This document shows, one piece after another, positions 1 to 6,314 of a stretch of DNA of 30,856 nt. A model generated the notes under the pieces. That model had not been told where the DNA came from. It saw only the letters and a list, made by a program, of their open reading frames with translations, and did not search any database. A program made the translations under genes and the position numbers. Source of the stretch: Myxococcota bacterium (lineage in GTDB: Bacteria > Myxococcota_C > UBA6777). Within the stretch, counting starts at the first letter, position 1. The number at the start of each line of letters is the position of its first letter. The stretch spans positions 1-30,856 of the forward strand of contig JAKLKB010000131.1 in assembly GCA_023150835.1 (NCBI GenBank). Reading direction: 5' to 3'.

Positions 1-207
1 TTGTTGGGGAAAGCAGGGCGTGAGGCCGGAATGGAGAAGTATCTGGGCGCGACACGCCAAGGTGAATTGTCTCTGTTTCGTATGGGTCTGATGTTGTTTG
101 ACTTGATTCCTCGTATGGAACAACGTCGCTTGCATACTCTCCTTCTCCACTTCGAGACACTTCTTCTCGGTCACTCATCGCTTTCAGAACTTCTCGGAGT
201 TTTATAA
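1..207 (+). CDS. C-terminal fragment of an unknown protein, possibly a transposase (cut by window edge)
   Basis: The frame is open from the first base and ends at TAA 205-207, so this is probably the 3' end of a gene that starts outside the window. The last 40 or so residues are rich in Leu, Met and Arg and look helical, with pieces such as SLFRMGLMLFDLIPRM. This resembles C-terminal tails of some IS-encoded transposases, but no catalytic motif is visible. The first codon is TTG and need not be the start. A short hairpin (CTGAGG/CCTCAG, about 211-227) follows the stop. The location next to a toxin-antitoxin pair and other IS remnants suits a mobile element. Function is not established. Confidence 0.3.
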   Translation: MLGKAGREAGMEKYLGATRQGELSLFRMGLMLFDLIPRMEQRRLHTLLLHFETLLLGHSSLSELLGVL

Positions 208-238
208 TAAACTGAGGGGACGCCTCAGGATAAAGAGC

Positions 239-267
239 TTGTTTTTGATATCAAAGTGACATATACT
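239..267 (+). promoter_or_regulatory. Putative sigma70-type promoter of the toxin-antitoxin operon
   Basis: A TTGTTT hexamer (239-244), a 17-bp spacer and TATACT (262-267) lie about 75 bp upstream of the antitoxin start codon. The region is AT-rich and nothing else competes for the role. This is a pattern match only. Confidence 0.35.
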
Positions 268-340
268 GCGAAGGTTGGTGTGCGTGAGTATTTGGCAAGT
301 ATCCTTTACTTTGTAAAAACCAGAGGAGATATACAACACA

Positions 341-571
341 ATGGAAAAGACTGCCTTTGATGCAATTTATGAAAATGGAGTTTTCCGTCCACTATCTCCG
401 ATAGTTATAAAAGAAGGAGAACGTGTTCACATCGTAATTGAACCTCCCCAACATGGAAACGATATTCTGTCCTTGGCTTTTCAGGTTTATGAGGGACTTT
501 CCGAAGACGACATCAAACAGATTGAAAAAATTACTCTCGACCGTCGAGACTTTTTTGAGGAACATTCATGA
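341..571 (+). CDS. DUF104 (AF2212-like) antitoxin
   Basis: This 76-residue protein fits the DUF104/AF2212-like antitoxin family. The N-terminal half carries the family pattern of a beta strand followed by YENGVFRPLSP and an EGERVHIVIE strand. The acidic C-terminal half (EGLSEDDIKQ and onward) is the part expected to wrap the toxin. It would neutralise the PIN-domain RNase encoded immediately downstream and probably represses the shared promoter, as is usual for type II pairs. An AGGAGA ribosome site precedes the ATG by about 11 bases. Its stop codon overlaps the toxin start in ATGA, which indicates translational coupling. The genes are clearly more AT-rich than the rest of the window, which suggests horizontal acquisition. 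Confidence 0.8.
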   Translation: MEKTAFDAIYENGVFRPLSPIVIKEGERVHIVIEPPQHGNDILSLAFQVYEGLSEDDIKQIEKITLDRRDFFEEHS

Positions 572-987
572 GTTCGCCTACAATTCTCGTAGATACTGAC
601 ATTTTATCAAAATTGCTTCGTGCTGAACCTATGATTGTTCGTAAAACACAATCATATCTACAAGAACATTCCTGTTTAACTTTTTCGATCATCACAAAAT
701 ATGAGATATTACGAGGATTAAAAGTAAAAACTGCTACATCTCAATTGCAAAAATTTGACCTATTTTGTCAGGCCAATGAAGTTGTTCCCATCACTGAACA
801 TATTGTTGAACTTGCTTCTGAAATTTATGCTGACTTATATCGAAGAGGGCTTTTGATTAGTGATGCTGACATTCTGATTGCTGCAACAGCCATACATTAC
901 AATTTTATTCTCTCCACTAACAATGAAGACCATTTCTCTAGAATTCAACCTCTCAAAATAGACAATTGGAATAAACAAAATGTATAA
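568..987 (+). CDS. vapC: VapC-type PIN-domain toxin (RNase)
   Basis: This 139-residue PIN-domain protein is probably the toxin of a type II toxin-antitoxin pair and would cleave RNA using divalent metal. The PIN acidic residues are recognisable: Asp9 and Asp11 in ILVDTDIL, Glu46 in TKYEIL, Asp99 and Asp101 in LISDADILIAATA, and a C-terminal TNNEDHF motif with Asp121. Its length is typical for VapC. The start ATG overlaps the antitoxin stop by 4 bp, so the two are co-translated. The coding sequence is AT-rich and uses A/T-ending codons, unlike the later genes. The exact RNA target cannot be read from the sequence; the VapC name reflects family membership. Confidence 0.85.
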   Translation: MSSPTILVDTDILSKLLRAEPMIVRKTQSYLQEHSCLTFSIITKYEILRGLKVKTATSQLQKFDLFCQANEVVPITEHIVELASEIYADLYRRGLLISDADILIAATAIHYNFILSTNNEDHFSRIQPLKIDNWNKQNV

Positions 988-1194
988 TATTCAGATAGTT
1001 ATCAAGGCGAACAAATCACTGCACCAGACAGCCGAGAGTTTGATCAATCAACTTTCTCGATACACACAACGGATCTCCAATTACACATTTCCCGGCTGAC
1101 GGGTGAGTTCATCGTTGGTGCCGCACACCACTGAAGGGTTCAGGGCGGTTTCTTTACGTCGCCTCATCGAACAAAGAGAACAGACTTTCCAGTT

Positions 1195-1368
1195 TTCTAA
1201 TTTTGCGAACTTCACTTGCTACTCCATCACACGAGAACAACGAACAAACAGAACAGACCTTCCGATCTTCTAATTTTGCGAACTTCACTTGCTACCCCAT
1301 CCCACGAGAACATCGAACAGTCCGAACAAATCTTCCGCCATTCTAATTTTGCGAACTTCACTTGCTAC
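1195..1368. repeat. Three-copy 73-bp tandem repeat with a 28-bp conserved core
   Basis: The core beginning TTCTAATTTTGCGAACTTCA and ending CTTGCTAC occurs at 1195-1222, 1268-1295 and 1341-1368, exactly 73 bp apart. The 45-bp segments between cores are similar to each other (both contain ACGAGAACA, CGAACA and ATCTTCCG-like pieces), so the whole 73 bp is the unit. Degenerate partial units flank it, from about 1165 and to about 1410. It lies in the 458-bp gap between vapC (ends 987) and the next minus-strand gene (ends 1446). No gene is convincing in that gap; the small overlapping frames there are repeat artefacts. Confidence 0.85.
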
Positions 1369-1445
1369 TGTTCTTTCCGAACAGATCGAACAGACTTTTT
1401 TGGGAAACTCCCTTGCTGACTGGAGAGAAAACAGAAGAGAAGTGA

Positions 1446-1745
1446 TTACTTTTCCTCTGATAACAACTCTAATAACATTCTTCTGGCGGCTTGGTTTGGT
1501 GATTCACCATCTTCAGTTTTTTGCTCAAGAAGCTTGAGTTGTTCTTTTGTGAGGCGAAAGATCACTCTTTCTGAGGTGGGGGCTTCACCAATAAGAGGGC
1601 GCCCAGCACCTTCACGTTGTCCACCTCGTTTTGGTTGAAGACTTTCGAGTGCTTTGGAAATATTTTGGCCTCGTTGATGGATATTTTTTTGAAGTTCTCC
1701 AAGAACATCCAAAGCATTTTCTTTTCTTGTTTTGGTCTTGCTCAT
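1446..1745 (-). CDS. Small unknown protein with a GGxREGAGRP basic motif
   Basis: I do not recognise a named family. The 99-residue product has a basic N-terminal third (MSKTKTRKEN), then GGQREGAGRPLIGEAPTSER around residues 42-61, and a helical C-terminus ending in MLLELLSEEK. The GGxREGAGRP motif is common in small phage and plasmid DNA-binding proteins and is often followed by a short ribbon-helix-helix or other helical DNA-binding segment (VIFRLTKEQLKLLEQK fits). DNA binding is therefore a reasonable guess but not shown. I chose the ATG at 1745 because a GGGAG lies 10 bases upstream; an ATG at 1775 in the same frame is the alternative. It lies about 50 bp downstream of the coiled-coil gene on the same strand and is probably in one operon with it. 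Confidence 0.6.
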   Translation of the reverse strand: MSKTKTRKENALDVLGELQKNIHQRGQNISKALESLQPKRGGQREGAGRPLIGEAPTSERVIFRLTKEQLKLLEQKTEDGESPNQAARRMLLELLSEEK

Positions 1746-1795
1746 TTGCCTTGGACTCCCTTGCATTTTGTTCATGTTTTTGGGGAAGCAAAAGC

Positions 1796-2047
1796 TTAGT
1801 GAAATTCTTTTCCTTCTAATCTTTCGAGTGCATGGTCGATATCGTCAGCAAGCTTTCGAATTCCCGAAGAGACCGTCCGTAAAGCAGCTTTGATCGCAAC
1901 GTTTTCGTTTTCAACACCTTCAAGAGCATCTTTCAATATGAGGTTTTCTTCCGCAAGGGCATCATTCGCAAGTTCAAGAGCTTCAATCTTTTTCAGTAGC
2001 TCTTTGTCTGTCACAATCTCTTCCTCTCTTCGTTTAGGATGACCCAC
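1796..2047 (-). CDS. Small coiled-coil protein, unknown function
   Basis: This 83-residue protein is almost wholly predicted coiled coil. Heptad-like Leu, Ile and Val spacing runs from about residue 15 to 80 (KELLKKIEALELANDALAEE onwards), with abundant Glu and Lys. It has no cysteines and no catalytic motif. The start is GTG at 2047 and a short AGGAT precedes it. A TTGACA hexamer lies about 30 bp upstream, so the transcript may have a very short leader. The next gene on the strand begins about 50 bp downstream, suggesting a two-gene operon. A helical partner or oligomerisation protein is plausible; no specific function can be assigned. Confidence 0.6.
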   Translation of the reverse strand: MGHPKRREEEIVTDKELLKKIEALELANDALAEENLILKDALEGVENENVAIKAALRTVSSGIRKLADDIDHALERLEGKEFH

Positions 2048-2049
2048 AT

Positions 2050-2082
2050 CATCCTATCTATACTCTAATTTGATTTTGTCAA
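2050..2082 (-). promoter_or_regulatory. Putative promoter for the small minus-strand operon
   Basis: On the minus strand TTGACA (2082-2077) is followed after about 16 bp by TAGATA, just upstream of the GTG start at 2047. The region is AT-rich. With this spacing transcription would start within a few bases of the GTG, giving a leaderless or very short-leader mRNA. This is a pattern match only. Confidence 0.35.
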
Positions 2083-2256
2083 CAAAATTTAAAAAAGCAG
2101 AACAAGCGCTCCGCGCTCTGATTTTTGTTGCGAGAACATGGAGATTGACAGAGAGGTGTGGGGGTAGATATGTATGAAGTGAAGGAACCTCTAGAAAGAG
2201 GGAGAGAAGTGATGCAACTTTCTTATGGTCAAATCGAGCGCCGAAGGGCAGGAACA

Positions 2257-2766
2257 ATGGATATCAAAGAGGTTTTTGGGTTTGTGGACCCAAAAGTGCG
2301 GAATGCAGCGTTGCAAGTGGCAGAACAACTGGAAAAATTAGGGATTCGCTTTGCTCTTGCGGGCGGTTTGGCGGTAGGCGTTCACGGCTATGTAAGAGCA
2401 ACAAAAGATGTTGACTTCCTTGTTGGGGAAGAAGCTTTCGAACATCACGGGTTACTCGTGACTTTCAAGGCAGGAGTTCCCATTCAAGTGGGTGGAATCC
2501 AAGTCGATTATCTTTCGGCCCTTTCTTTGGGAAAACATCTTGTTCAAGATCTCGAACATCCTCCTGTTTGCGATGGCTTACCCGTTGTTTCCGTTGAAGC
2601 TTTGATTTACATGAAGCTGATCGCAAGAAGAAGACAAGACCAACTTGATGTGATCAAGCTCATCCAAGCGGGTATCAATGTTCGTTCCGTTCGGAAATAT
2701 CTTGAGGAATATGCCCCTGATCAACTTCCTTTCTTTGAAGAACTGCTCGAAGAAGCCGAAAAATAG
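2257..2766 (+). CDS. Nucleotidyltransferase-fold protein (AbiEii/MNT-like)
   Basis: The 169-residue product has the nucleotidyltransferase signature: AGGLAVGVHGY followed by RATKDVDFLV, where the glycine pair and the Asp-x-Asp metal pair sit about 20 residues apart. A third acidic residue lies in the strand GIQVDYL. The C-terminal helix region RRRQDQLDVIKLI is typical of the AbiEii and MNT-type group, whose members often act as toxins, abortive-infection proteins or unassigned nucleotidyltransferases. No antitoxin partner is adjacent. I prefer the ATG at 2257 (agggcagga lies upstream); an ATG at 2158 in the same frame would add 33 residues that do not look like the family. The stop codon abuts a transposase remnant, so the gene may have lost its natural downstream partner. 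Confidence 0.7.
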   Translation: MDIKEVFGFVDPKVRNAALQVAEQLEKLGIRFALAGGLAVGVHGYVRATKDVDFLVGEEAFEHHGLLVTFKAGVPIQVGGIQVDYLSALSLGKHLVQDLEHPPVCDGLPVVSVEALIYMKLIARRRQDQLDVIKLIQAGINVRSVRKYLEEYAPDQLPFFEELLEEAEK

Positions 2767-3145
2767 GATCGTCTTTGCTTTGAACCCACTCTACAAGCCG
2801 AAGACTTCGATGACGACACTCTCGGTCGCGCACTCGACGCTCTATTCGAGGAAAATCCCACGACGATCTTTGCTCAAGTTGCGTCTCACACCCTTCGTAC
2901 CGCAGGAATCGAGCATCACTTCTTTCACCTCGACACCACCTCGAAAGCTTTCACGGCGAAGACAAGCCCTCGAACGAACCAAACGAAGATGAACCCAAAG
3001 TAATCTCGTTGTGTCACGGGTTTCCAAGGACAACCATCCTGAACTCAAACAAGCGGTGGTCTCGTTGATTTGCTCGGGTCAAAGCTCCTTGCCGACGTGG
3101 TTTGAAGCGCTCGACGGCAATTATTCGGACAAATTATCCGTTGAT
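2767..3145 (+). pseudogene. IS1634-type transposase remnant, frameshifted
   Basis: Translation directly after the nucleotidyltransferase stop reads DRLCFEPTLQAEDF, then LGRALDALFEEN, then FFHLDTTS, the characteristic order of IS1634-family transposases. The family's next block (SFHGED and HG) continues only after a frame change near 2945. A second change, consistent with one lost T near 3022, restores NHPELKQAVVSLICSG and the WFEALDGN motif. The reading ends near 3145. Both the N-terminus and the C-terminal half of the transposase are missing, so this is an internal fragment that cannot encode an active enzyme. The region 3146-3268 beyond it holds nothing recognisable. Confidence 0.75.
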
Positions 3146-3268
3146 AGAGCTAAAAAAACGTGAGCCCGAGCAAGAAAAACGTTCCCCCCACCCCGCCGAT
3201 GCGAGTTCAACCGCGCCGCTCTCCTCTTGGGGGACGCAACGACGGCACCACATAGATGAAGTCGCGCC

Positions 3269-4135
3269 CTAGCGACGGATGATCGAGATGTTAAAGATCC
3301 CACGTTGCCGCGCCCGAAAGATCATGATCACGACGCGTTGAGCGCCTTTGCGAAAGTTGAACACAAACTCGAACTGTTCAAAGACCTTGCGGGAGCGGCC
3401 TTCTGCGAGATCGCGAAAGCGCCCCTCGAATTCTTGAACACGGGTACACGGAGCGACTTCTTGAAAGAAGTTTCGCCCGATAACCCGCTCTTTTGGCAGC
3501 CCGACCATCCGCGACTCGGTATCGTTGTAGCCCACCACACGGCCTCTTGCGTCAAGCTGGATCACTCCGTAAGGCAAATCATCCAATTGTTCGTTGCTCA
3601 ACTGATTCACAAAACCGATATCCACGTTCATCGAAGAGGGCATCCCCGCCATCGGAGCTTGAGCAGGCCCTTGGAACGCATAGCCGGGAGGCAAGCCCAC
3701 GCCCAAAGCACCTTCGATCGCCTCCGAAGAAAGCGGAACCGTCGCAACAGCGCGTGGCGTCTGTGACACCCAGCGCGTCTCGTTTCCTGAGGGTTCCGCA
3801 TAAGGCGGATAAGGCGAAGACGGGCGCAGGCTTGAAGAGACAGGAGACAAGGCATCACGTGCAAAGGCCGCACGATTGGGTGGATCCAGTTCAGAAACAC
3901 TTTGGAATGCCTTGCTGTCTAAGGATTCAAGCGGCATCAACGGTGCGCGGATATGATCGGGAAATTCTTGAAACAACGAAACCAACGCATCTTGCGCCGC
4001 AAGCGCATCATCGTCTTGGTTTTCGCGCAACGTCGCTTCGATCTGCCCCAATTGGCGCAAACGCTCTCGGACTTCTTCTTTGAGCTTTTGAACGATCTGC
4101 ATCGTCGGTGAAACAGAAGCCCCTGATGGCGGCAT
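3269..4135 (-). CDS. Photoactive yellow protein-type PAS protein with long N-terminal extension
   Basis: The last 120 residues (about 169-288) align by eye along their length with photoactive yellow protein, the blue-light photoreceptor that binds p-coumaric acid on a cysteine. The chromophore residues are present at the family spacing: Tyr203 (family Tyr42), Glu207 (Glu46) and Cys230 in EVAPCT (Cys69). Thr50 and Arg52 are replaced by Val211 and Leu213, which could shift colour or kinetics. Residues 1-168 have an N-terminal helical stretch (QKLKEEVRERLRQLGQIEAT) and a Pro/Ser-rich linker, with no recognised output domain. The start at 4135 has GAGGAG 7 bases upstream. It lies downstream of the Roadblock-like genes on the same strand. 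The light-sensing role is an inference from conserved residues; a non-photoactive PAS sensor is the alternative. Confidence 0.85.
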   Translation of the reverse strand: MPPSGASVSPTMQIVQKLKEEVRERLRQLGQIEATLRENQDDDALAAQDALVSLFQEFPDHIRAPLMPLESLDSKAFQSVSELDPPNRAAFARDALSPVSSSLRPSSPYPPYAEPSGNETRWVSQTPRAVATVPLSSEAIEGALGVGLPPGYAFQGPAQAPMAGMPSSMNVDIGFVNQLSNEQLDDLPYGVIQLDARGRVVGYNDTESRMVGLPKERVIGRNFFQEVAPCTRVQEFEGRFRDLAEGRSRKVFEQFEFVFNFRKGAQRVVIMIFRARQRGIFNISIIRR

Positions 4136-4189
4136 GCTCGACTCCTCAACAAAAACATCGCCCCCTCCGAAAGAAGGTGGCGATCGCGT

Positions 4190-4233
4190 GGATTCTTTTG
4201 ATTCACGACGGGACGCGGATTCTTTTGATTCAC
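4190..4233 (-). promoter_or_regulatory. Paired 17-bp direct repeat upstream of the PYP-type gene
   Basis: GGATTCTTTTGATTCAC occurs at 4190-4206 and again, identically, at 4217-4233, 27 bp start to start. On the transcribed strand both read GTGAATCAAAAGAATCC. They lie between the PYP-type gene start (4135) and the preceding gene's stop (4257). Each unit has a partial inverted symmetry (GAATC...GATTC). A repressor or activator site, or a simple leader duplication, would both explain it. Confidence 0.5.
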
Positions 4234-4256
4234 ACAAAATCAAGAAGCGGCTTCTC

Positions 4257-4991
4257 TCACGATTGAGCAAGAGGTTGAAACGCCGAAGGCTGCGTATCCA
4301 GATGCCATCGAAGCGCCGAAGACAGCGCATCGACCGCACGGACTTCGTGGCTTGTTGCACCAACGAAACTCAACGGGCTTTGGGTGTCATTTCCCAAAGG
4401 ACGCACAAACATCGCCTTGCCATCGAGACTTTGTGCAGACAGCAAAAAGGTCTCTAACTCGATCCCTCGATTCCAAACCCGCTGCGCGATACACCGCACC
4501 AGCGGCATCAAAAACAGAAAATCAGGTAGATGTTTCGTGTACGTCCCCAACAGCAACACACCATCCGCATCATAAACGCCCATCTCTTGGACGGGATAGC
4601 GCTGTAGCCATGCTTGAATCTTCGATTGCAACGGCAAAGCGTAGGTTCCAATCAACGAGGACGCCTTGGCGCGGGAAGAGAGAGGCACCACACCCTGCAC
4701 CGCAGCCGGCGGAGCAACGAGCACTCCGCCATCTTTGGGAGAGATCTCACCACCAAGACGCAGGGCTGCCCGTCCTATCGCCATCCAAGGGATCTCCGCT
4801 CCACCACACACCAACACATACAACGGCGATCCATCCAAACGCAGTATGTGGATCCCTTGGCCTGCAAACTCTTGCGTTAGCACACGCACCGGCCCCTGAA
4901 ACACACGCTCCACCGCAGACCACCCACGATGCAAGATCGCCGCAAGCGCCGCACTTTGCTCACATAACCCGCGATCTCCCACAGCATCCAA
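4257..4991 (-). CDS. Roadblock/LC7-like protein, C-terminal part of a split gene
   Basis: The product (244 residues from the TTG at 4991) has no enzyme motif. Its first 85 residues, read together with the end of the upstream frame, have Roadblock/LC7 features: a strand, a GAPLDA turn, a long helix (QSAALAAILHRGW), two strands ending HILRLDGSPLYVLV and a final helix. A second similar module may start near residue 110 (EMGVYDADGVLLLGTY). Roadblock proteins bind or regulate small GTPases such as MglA. The frame is the direct continuation of the 5001-5318 gene: only a TAA codon at 5003-5001 separates them. It may be made by reinitiation or readthrough, or it may be the dead half of a pseudogene. 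The PYP-type gene follows on the same strand after 121 bp. Confidence 0.55.
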   Translation of the reverse strand: MDAVGDRGLCEQSAALAAILHRGWSAVERVFQGPVRVLTQEFAGQGIHILRLDGSPLYVLVCGGAEIPWMAIGRAALRLGGEISPKDGGVLVAPPAAVQGVVPLSSRAKASSLIGTYALPLQSKIQAWLQRYPVQEMGVYDADGVLLLGTYTKHLPDFLFLMPLVRCIAQRVWNRGIELETFLLSAQSLDGKAMFVRPLGNDTQSPLSFVGATSHEVRAVDALSSALRWHLDTQPSAFQPLAQS

Positions 4992-5000
4992 AGGCGCGCC

Positions 5001-5318
5001 TTACGCATCGACCAACACCACCGCATCGGCTTGCGCTTCGAGTTGAAGTTGCACCAATGCTTGATGCGTCTGCGTACGTTGCGACCAAGCCAGCGGTGGC
5101 TGCGATGGCGGTTGCAGATCTAGCCCCACCCACCGCAAAAGACCTTGCGCTTCGAGTAGCTGCCCTTGAATGGCTTCGGCTTTTGCACGAAACACCGCAG
5201 CATCCGACTCCATGCGCTTTTTCTTCTGTTTGTGCTGCACCCAAAGAAAGGTGGTTGTCATCGCCCAAAACAACGCCAAGACCGCCAAGACGCTCCACAC
5301 CATTTCACTGCCGCTCAT
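5001..5318 (-). CDS. Membrane-anchored N-terminal part of a split Roadblock-like protein
   Basis: The 105-residue frame starts at an ATG with GGGAG 6 bases upstream. Residues 5-27 form one hydrophobic membrane helix (VWSVLAVLALFWAMTTTFLW), followed by a basic stop-transfer run (KQKKKR), a helical linker with proline-rich spacing, and the first helix and strand of a Roadblock/LC7-like domain (ADAVVLVDA). It then meets TAA. The next codons in the same frame (GAPLDAVGD) continue the domain, so the undamaged gene would encode about 353 residues with a single N-terminal anchor and a cytoplasmic Roadblock-like body. A single C-to-T change of CAA (Gln) would create the TAA. Whether this is a real nonsense mutation, a sequencing error or recoding cannot be settled from the sequence. 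Confidence 0.6.
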   Translation of the reverse strand: MSGSEMVWSVLAVLALFWAMTTTFLWVQHKQKKKRMESDAAVFRAKAEAIQGQLLEAQGLLRWVGLDLQPPSQPPLAWSQRTQTHQALVQLQLEAQADAVVLVDA

Positions 5319-5386
5319 CGCTATCTCCCAGAAATGCTACTCCCACGCAGGATATCTCTCTTTTGCGTGGTGCTTCTTCGATCGAT

Positions 5387-5615
5387 TACGATATCCGAGT
5401 GATACGAAGTCCGAATGATCTGTGATCGAAGGAGAGCGCCCAGACGCCCGATTGTTGGGCAGCCACACCTGGCTGCCCCTACATTTTTACGATCACACTA
5501 CGGGCGGATCTCGTATGATGCGTTTGCGTAGGATAGTACACAGACGCCCTATTCTTGGGCACCCGCACCTGTCTGCCCCTACGCTTTGCGATCACACTAC
5601 GGGCGGATCTCGTAT
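5387..5615. repeat. Dispersed repeat family B, two tandem copies (B1, B2) with GATATC motif
   Basis: Two copies of a roughly 75-bp element lie at 5441-5516 and 5541-5615. They share CAGACGCCC, a GGGCAGCC-loop-GGCTGCCC hairpin (perfect in B1, degraded in B2) and the tail CGATCACACTACGGGCGGAT. A TACGATATCCGAG motif at 5387-5399 belongs to the same module, because related copies near 8735-8812 and 27056-27143 have the same motif at a similar distance. In the direction of the minus-strand genes the motif lies about 70 bp before the start at 5318. Confidence 0.75.
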
Positions 5616-5630
5616 CACTTGTTCGCCAAC

Positions 5631-5763
5631 AACCCCCGTGTTCGCGTCGGTTCAAGCGAGAGCGTCATCGTGTTGAAAAACAGAGATCGTCTCGCCAAAT
5701 ACGGAGGCATAGGGGCTGTGGCCCCTTGTGGGGTGTGGGGTGAAACCCCACCAAAACAAACCA
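5631..5763 (-). repeat. Dispersed repeat family A, copy A1
   Basis: This intergenic element of about 130 bp shares blocks with 6801-6930, 14031-14160 and 17823-17953. In transcription direction the blocks are a GTGGGG/CCCCAC stem, a second GGGGC/GCCCC stem (5712-5725 on the plus strand), GGCGA-AGA, then a CTCTCGC-like block and CGAACACG. It lies between two minus-strand genes and reads in their sense. Confidence 0.75.
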
Positions 5764-5796
5764 ACCGCGTCACTTCGAGAACAAGCCACGCCTCGA

Positions 5797-6168
5797 TCAC
5801 TCGCCTTTGAGTTGCTTTGCACACTCGCGCAGATCGTGAAGAATCAACCCCAACGCCGCCCGATCACGCGCAAGCGCCGCCAAGATCGTTCCATCCCCCA
5901 GATCTCGCCCAACCAGCACGCCTTGCGAAGCTTCGATCAAAAAGCTCTCCAACATACCGCGCCCCAACTCTTGGGCCGAACGATCCGCCACATCCGCCAC
6001 GCCAACCACCAACGGAGCGATCACATCCGACAACGCCGTCTCTCTAGGCGAGTGCGCACGGATCTGTCCGTCTCCTTCGATCAACGCCAACATCTCGATA
6101 TCTGGCGAGGCTTGGCATACCTGATCCAACAACAATTGAGCTTCGTATCGCTGCATAGACGCCACCAT
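5797..6168 (-). CDS. Roadblock/LC7-family protein (MglB-like)
   Basis: The 123-residue product is the length of a single Roadblock/LC7 domain, the fold of MglB-type GTPase regulators that control polarity and motility, and of related dimeric scaffold proteins. It shows the family order: an N-terminal helix (RYEAQLLLDQVCQ), a strand with EMLALIEGDGQ, a long middle helix, two strands (ESFLIEASQGVLVGRDLG and TILAALA) and a C-terminal helix (LGLILHDLRECAKQL). The start at 6168 has GGGAG 8 bases upstream; the frame is open further upstream but without a better site. No MglA-like GTPase is in this window. With the split Roadblock-like gene downstream it forms a small group next to the PYP-type gene. 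The partner is unknown. Confidence 0.7.
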   Translation of the reverse strand: MVASMQRYEAQLLLDQVCQASPDIEMLALIEGDGQIRAHSPRETALSDVIAPLVVGVADVADRSAQELGRGMLESFLIEASQGVLVGRDLGDGTILAALARDRAALGLILHDLRECAKQLKGE

Positions 6169-6314
6169 CTTTTTGTCTCCCAACAAGGCCAACAAAACAT
6201 CGAAAGAAAAAGCCCTCTGGCATTTGGACTGTTGGCACGGCGCGCTTTCGTGCAACGCCGATAAGATGCAAGCCCACATCAAAACGTTGCGGGTGATGGA
6301 CTCCGAAAGTACGG

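Noticed and set aside
1195-1368. CRISPR-like array (28-bp repeats, 45-bp spacers)
   Set aside because: The intervening 45-bp segments are similar to each other, there are only three units, and no cas gene is near. It is a 73-bp tandem repeat.
3493-4083. Plus-strand frame opposite the PYP-type gene
   Set aside because: It has an Arg/Pro/Ser-rich translation typical of an antisense frame; the minus strand has a clear PAS domain and ribosome site.
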